Origin: JAFAVN01 sp036378375
GTDB taxonomy: Bacteria > Verrucomicrobiota > Verrucomicrobiia > Chthoniobacterales > JAFAMB01
DNA: 6,254 nt
Direction of reading: 5' to 3'
Assembly (NCBI GenBank): GCA_036378375.1
Contig: DASUWQ010000136.1
Coordinates: 1-6,254 of the forward strand
Position 1 is the stretch's first letter. Each line of letters begins with the position of its first letter. The position numbers and the translations under genes are program-made. A model generated the notes under the pieces. It was not told the DNA's origin. It made no database searches and saw nothing but the letters and a program-made list of their open reading frames with translations. This document shows positions 5,918 through 6,254 of the stretch, in pieces.

Positions 5918-5949
5918 GTACGGAATCTGACGTACGAATTGGTTCGTAC
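5918..5949. promoter_or_regulatory. Candidate operator upstream of glucoamylase
   Basis: GTACGAA-TTGG-TTCGTAC (5932-5949) is a perfect 7-4-7 inverted repeat, and a further GTACG half-site stands at 5918-5922. It is 60-91 bases upstream of the glucoamylase ATG, a usual position for a regulator-binding site. The cognate regulator is not obvious in the window. Confidence 0.45.
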
Positions 5950-6090
5950 TCGTGCCCGTCTTCGATTCCGCGCGAACGGAGCGGTGGAGTCGCGGAGTGC
6001 CTGACTATCAGAGTATTGCGTGTTCTCCGAACAAACGCCTTAGTCTAACGGCCGCTCAGCCCTGAACGCGTTTAAGACGTCATGCCCCCT

Positions 6091-6177
6091 GGGCGTCGCG
6101 TCTATTCGCACTCCATGCCCGAAAATGTTTACGAGGCGTCGTCGCCCGGCTGAGCTGCGATACGGAATGCGACGCCC
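6091..6177. repeat. 87-base element with inverted ends
   Basis: GGGCGTCGC at 6091-6099 is the exact reverse complement of GCGACGCCC at 6169-6177. Inside, TATTCGCA (6102-6109) pairs imperfectly with TGCGATA (6156-6162). The interior has no gene. It could be a structured repeat unit, a miniature mobile element or part of a transcript. Confidence 0.5.
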
Positions 6178-6186
6178 TCCGACCTG

Positions 6187-6201
6187 GCGCCGCGACGGCG
6201 C
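6187..6201 (-). other. Perfect GC hairpin GCGCCG-N3-CGGCGC
   Basis: A 6-base-pair stem with a 3-base loop. On the minus strand it begins at the base after a possible stop codon (TGA at 6204-6202), as a transcript-end hairpin would, but no T-tract follows, so a classical intrinsic terminator is not supported. Confidence 0.45.
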
Positions 6202-6254
6202 TCATCCAAAAATGACAATCACGACAGGATGATGTTCGTGCGGTTTGCGACTCG
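6202..6254 (-). CDS. Possible C-terminal end of a gene beyond the right edge (partial)
   Basis: One minus-strand frame from the right edge reads SRKPHEHHPVVIVIFG and stops at 6204-6202, directly before a GC hairpin. Only 16 residues are visible and no family can be named. A second frame from the edge stays open longer (about 57 codons, to near 6080), so the true frame is undecided and there may be no gene at all. Confidence 0.2.
   Translation of the reverse strand, partial: SRKPHEHHPVVIVIFG

Larger units (their letters stand above)
5859..6201. other. Non-coding region upstream of the glucoamylase gene
   Basis: About 340 bases with no convincing gene on either strand; the open frames present (plus 5851-6048, for example) show no family features. 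It contains the palindromic site at 5932-5949, a long inverted repeat at 6091-6177 and a hairpin at 6187-6201. The glucoamylase promoter must lie here, but I see no clear -35/-10 pair. Confidence 0.55.

Noticed and set aside
5851..6048. Plus-strand 65-codon frame
   Set aside because: Crosses the glucoamylase start region and the palindrome; no motif or ribosome-binding site.
6082..6153. Plus-strand 23-codon frame starting MPPGRRVYSHSM
   Set aside because: Entirely within the inverted-end element, with no ribosome-binding site.

Overview
This is a bacterial chromosomal window of moderately high GC content with short gene-dense blocks and repeat-rich intergenic DNA. Several intergenic stretches carry families such as GTGCCTTTTATGCCTTTTCG, TCTCACGCAAAGCCGCAAAG and tandem TCTCACC. 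From memory these resemble dispersed intergenic repeats of soil Verrucomicrobia and some neighbouring phyla, so a Verrucomicrobia-like soil bacterium is my best guess. It is inference only: the window has no rRNA or marker gene.

Layout. (1) Positions 1-603, minus strand: the N-terminal two thirds of a secreted alpha/beta-hydrolase (acetyl-xylan-esterase-like), cut by the left edge. (2) 604-826: non-coding DNA packed with inverted repeats, then a tandem heptamer ending at the stop codon of the next gene. (3) 827-1582, minus: a classical short-chain dehydrogenase/reductase (SDR). (4) 1583-1783: a divergent control region with a strong SDR promoter whose spacer holds a perfect 7-4-7 palindrome. 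(5) 1784-2506, plus: a TetR-family regulator whose last roughly 32 residues are encoded by intergenic repeat DNA. (6) 2507-3170: repeats plus a GC-rich block in which I find no convincing gene. (7) 3171-4430, plus: a GT1-family (UGT/CrtX/MGT-like) glycosyltransferase with a good ribosome-binding site. (8) 4467-5858, minus: a fungal-type GH15 glucoamylase, convergent with the glycosyltransferase, with only 36 bases between them. (9) 5859-6254: a control region with a perfect palindrome, then structured non-coding DNA and perhaps the last codons of another minus-strand gene.

How the genes work together. The SDR and TetR genes form a typical divergent enzyme/regulator pair, and the regulator probably binds the palindrome between them. 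The esterase, glucoamylase and glycosyltransferase all act on sugars or sugar esters, but they are not one operon and no shared pathway is visible. The points most worth a second look are the eukaryote-like glucoamylase without a signal peptide, repeat DNA lying exactly at gene 3' ends (and in one case extending a protein), and the compact overlapping divergent promoter. I found no clear new defence, mobile or RNA system.
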